From an uncultured Opitutaceae bacterium (GTDB taxonomy: Bacteria; Verrucomicrobiota; Verrucomicrobiae; Opitutales; Opitutaceae), in assembly GCA_946482625.1 (NCBI GenBank), contig CAMLSH010000224.1, positions 1-6,497 of the forward strand: DNA of 6,497 nt, in the 5' to 3' direction. The number at the start of each line of letters is the position of its first letter. Position 1 is the first letter of the stretch. Positions 4,868 to 6,497 of this stretch are shown here, piece after piece. Below the pieces are notes generated by a model, which was not told the origin of the DNA, made no database searches, and saw only the letters and a program-made list of their open reading frames with translations. The translations under genes and the position numbers were made by a program.

Positions 4868-6334
4868 ATGCGCCTACGCATCTTCTCCGCCCTGCTCGCC
4901 CTCACCGCCGCCCTTCAGGCCCAGACGCCTACGCCCGCCTCCCCGCCGTCCACGCGCGCTCTAACCTTGGAAGAAGCCGTCGCCCTCGCGCTTGATAAAA
5001 ACTACGACCTCAAAATCCAGCGCCTCACGACCGACGCCGCTGGCGACACGCTCATCATCGCCGACTCGCTCTACGACCCGACGCTGACCGCTAGCGCCAC
5101 TCGCTCCTATAGCCAGTCCACCGATGGCGTCACCAGTCAGACCGGCATGGATACACGCATCGGCGTCTCCCAACAGATCGTCACCGGCGGCAGCATCAGC
5201 GGCAGCGGCAGCCTCGACCGCACTCATTCCCGCCCCCGCTCGCTGACATCCACGCTCAACCCCGTCTACGACAGCGACGTCCTCCTCTCCGTCCGCCAGC
5301 CCCTGCTCCGCGGCGCCGGCATCGCCGCCAACCGCGCCGCCATCGACCGCGCCCGCCTCGGCGTCACCCGCGCGAACTACGACTTCAAAGACTCCGTCCT
5401 TGCTACCATCCGCAGCGTCGAGTCCGCCTACTACAATCTAGCCTTCGCCCGCTCCCAACTCGACGTCCGCCGTTTCTCCCTCGAAGTCGCCGAAAAACTC
5501 CTCGAAGAAAATCGCACCCGAAGCCAGGTCGGCGCCGCCATCCCACTCGACGTCCTCCAAGCCGAGGTCGGCGTCGCCAACGCCCGCCGAACGCTCCTTC
5601 AAGCCGAGCAATCCGCCCAAGACGCCGAGGACAACCTCACCGCCCTCATCAACCCCTTCGAGTTCGCCGTCGCTCCCGGCCCCGTCGTCCTTCCCGACCT
5701 TCCCGCCGTCAACGTCTCCTTCGATCACTCCTACAAACTCGCCCGCGATCAGGCCCCCGACCTCGCCTCCAGTCAGCTCTCCGTCGAACAACTCAAACTC
5801 GACGCCCTCACCGCGAAAAAAGACCAGCTCCCCACCCTCGATGTGGGCGCCGCCCTCGGCTACAACGCCCGCAAATCCTCCGCCGGTGAAGCCACCGCCG
5901 ACGTGTGGGGAAGCGACGGATACAACTGGCAGGTTGATGCCACCGTCAGTCTCCCGTGGGGACTGCGCGCCGACAAAGCCCGCTACCGCCAGGCCCTCAG
6001 CAGCCTCAACCGCGAACAAATCCGCCTCCAGCAGATCGACCAGAATCTCCTCGTCGACGTCCGCGCCGCCATCCGTGCCGTCGAGACCAACGACGAAAGC
6101 GTCCGTATCGCCACCCTCGCCACCCGCCTCAGCGAAGAACAATTCAACGCCGAAAAAGCCCGCAACGAAGGCGGCCTCTCCACCTTCCGCCGCGTGCAGG
6201 AAGCCAAGGAAGATTTCGACAACGCCCTCATCAGCGAACTCCAGGCCAAAGTCGCCCTCCGCAACGCCCTCGCCGATCTCGCCCGCCTCGAAACGAGCTC
6301 CCTCACGAAGTACCGCATCAACCTAGCCCCTTGA
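4868..6334 (+). CDS. TolC-family outer-membrane efflux protein
   Basis: The protein has 488 residues, the usual TolC-family size. Residues 1-18 form a signal peptide (basic MRLR, hydrophobic FSALLALTAA, cleavage likely after LQA-18). Residue 31 onward gives the family opening ALTLEEAVALALDKNYDLKIQ. The first outer-membrane efflux repeat covers about 31-260 and includes the hallmark RQPLLRGAG near 143-151, followed by long coiled-coil helices (150-260). The second covers about 283-480, with LPTLDVGAALGYN, a strand ending in VSLPWG (360-365) and a second helical pair to 475. Such proteins trimerise into a channel spanning the outer membrane and periplasm, serving RND, ABC or MFS pumps or type I secretion. 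No adaptor or pump gene lies in the window, so the substrate is unknown. The ATG at 4868 is chosen over in-frame upstream starts because it gives a clean signal peptide. It is an independent transcription unit after the terminator at 4490. Confidence 0.93.
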   Translation: MRLRIFSALLALTAALQAQTPTPASPPSTRALTLEEAVALALDKNYDLKIQRLTTDAAGDTLIIADSLYDPTLTASATRSYSQSTDGVTSQTGMDTRIGVSQQIVTGGSISGSGSLDRTHSRPRSLTSTLNPVYDSDVLLSVRQPLLRGAGIAANRAAIDRARLGVTRANYDFKDSVLATIRSVESAYYNLAFARSQLDVRRFSLEVAEKLLEENRTRSQVGAAIPLDVLQAEVGVANARRTLLQAEQSAQDAEDNLTALINPFEFAVAPGPVVLPDLPAVNVSFDHSYKLARDQAPDLASSQLSVEQLKLDALTAKKDQLPTLDVGAALGYNARKSSAGEATADVWGSDGYNWQVDATVSLPWGLRADKARYRQALSSLNREQIRLQQIDQNLLVDVRAAIRAVETNDESVRIATLATRLSEEQFNAEKARNEGGLSTFRRVQEAKEDFDNALISELQAKVALRNALADLARLETSSLTKYRINLAP

Positions 6335-6497
6335 TCCACGGCCACCCGTAGCTGCGAGCGCCAGCGAGTGGCTCAGCCCGCCCGCATCTGATCCCCAAGT
6401 GGAACGCGCACTCCGAGCGCGTTGTTCAACTTCACCAGCGTTCAACGAACTATCCCCCAAAACTGCGCACGTCTTCCGCGCCAACAAGCCAGCGTGC
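6335..6497. other. Non-coding 3' end of window
   Basis: Apart from the hairpin at 6399-6423 there is only a GC-rich stretch at 6348-6372 (starting GTAGCTGCGAGCG), with GCGAG present twice. It resembles other short intergenic GC repeats in style, but only one copy is present here. No gene start is recognisable before the window ends. Confidence 0.4.
6399..6423. repeat. Palindromic intergenic hairpin, family copy 2
   Basis: After the lead-in GTGGA (6399-6403), the stem AACGCGC (6403-6409) pairs with GCGCGTT (6417-6423) around a seven-base loop. It resembles the hairpin at 2487-2507: same lead-in, similar TCC-containing loop, and the second pair changed from G-C to A-T on both arms. It lies about 65 bases after the TolC-family stop. 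No T-run follows, so it is not a clear terminator. Confidence 0.6.

Overview
The window is a GC-rich bacterial chromosome segment with four genes, all on the + strand. From start to end they encode a GYF-domain membrane protein (134-901), a YihY/BrkB-family inner-membrane protein (942-2450), a PpiD/SurA-type periplasmic folding factor (2768-4429) and a TolC-family outer-membrane efflux protein (4868-6334). All four are predicted membrane or envelope proteins, so the cell is diderm. The strong preference for C at third codon positions, the style of the PpiD-like protein and the GYF_2-type protein suggest Verrucomicrobiota, perhaps Opitutaceae. That placement is an inference from protein character only, not from a marker gene.

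Layout: 1-133 is the leader of the first gene and contains a small dyad. The GYF gene and the YihY gene are 40 bases apart with no terminator between them, so they are probably co-transcribed. The 317-base gap 2451-2767 holds a palindromic hairpin followed by a composite repeat cassette. The PpiD-like gene ends in a textbook rho-independent terminator (4459-4490). The gap 4430-4867 holds that terminator, a second copy of the composite cassette and a long pyrimidine-rich leader. After the TolC-family gene, 6335-6497 is non-coding and carries a second member of the palindromic hairpin family.

The coding content is ordinary apart from two points. The PpiD-like protein seems to lack the parvulin catalytic domain while keeping the flanking chaperone regions. 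None of the four starts has a Shine-Dalgarno sequence. The least ordinary signal is intergenic: two homologous cassettes about 150-165 bases long, one upstream of each of the last two genes. Each has a block of 7-base repeats of the CAACKAC type (three units in one copy, four in the other), a spacer with a conserved 13-mer, a second block of exactly seven heptamers of the GGTCAYT type, and a terminal hairpin. The two copies differ by whole heptamer units and by completely rewritten hairpin stems that still pair. I could not identify this element as a named family. It is the best candidate here for something undescribed, though it may simply be a dispersed genomic repeat.
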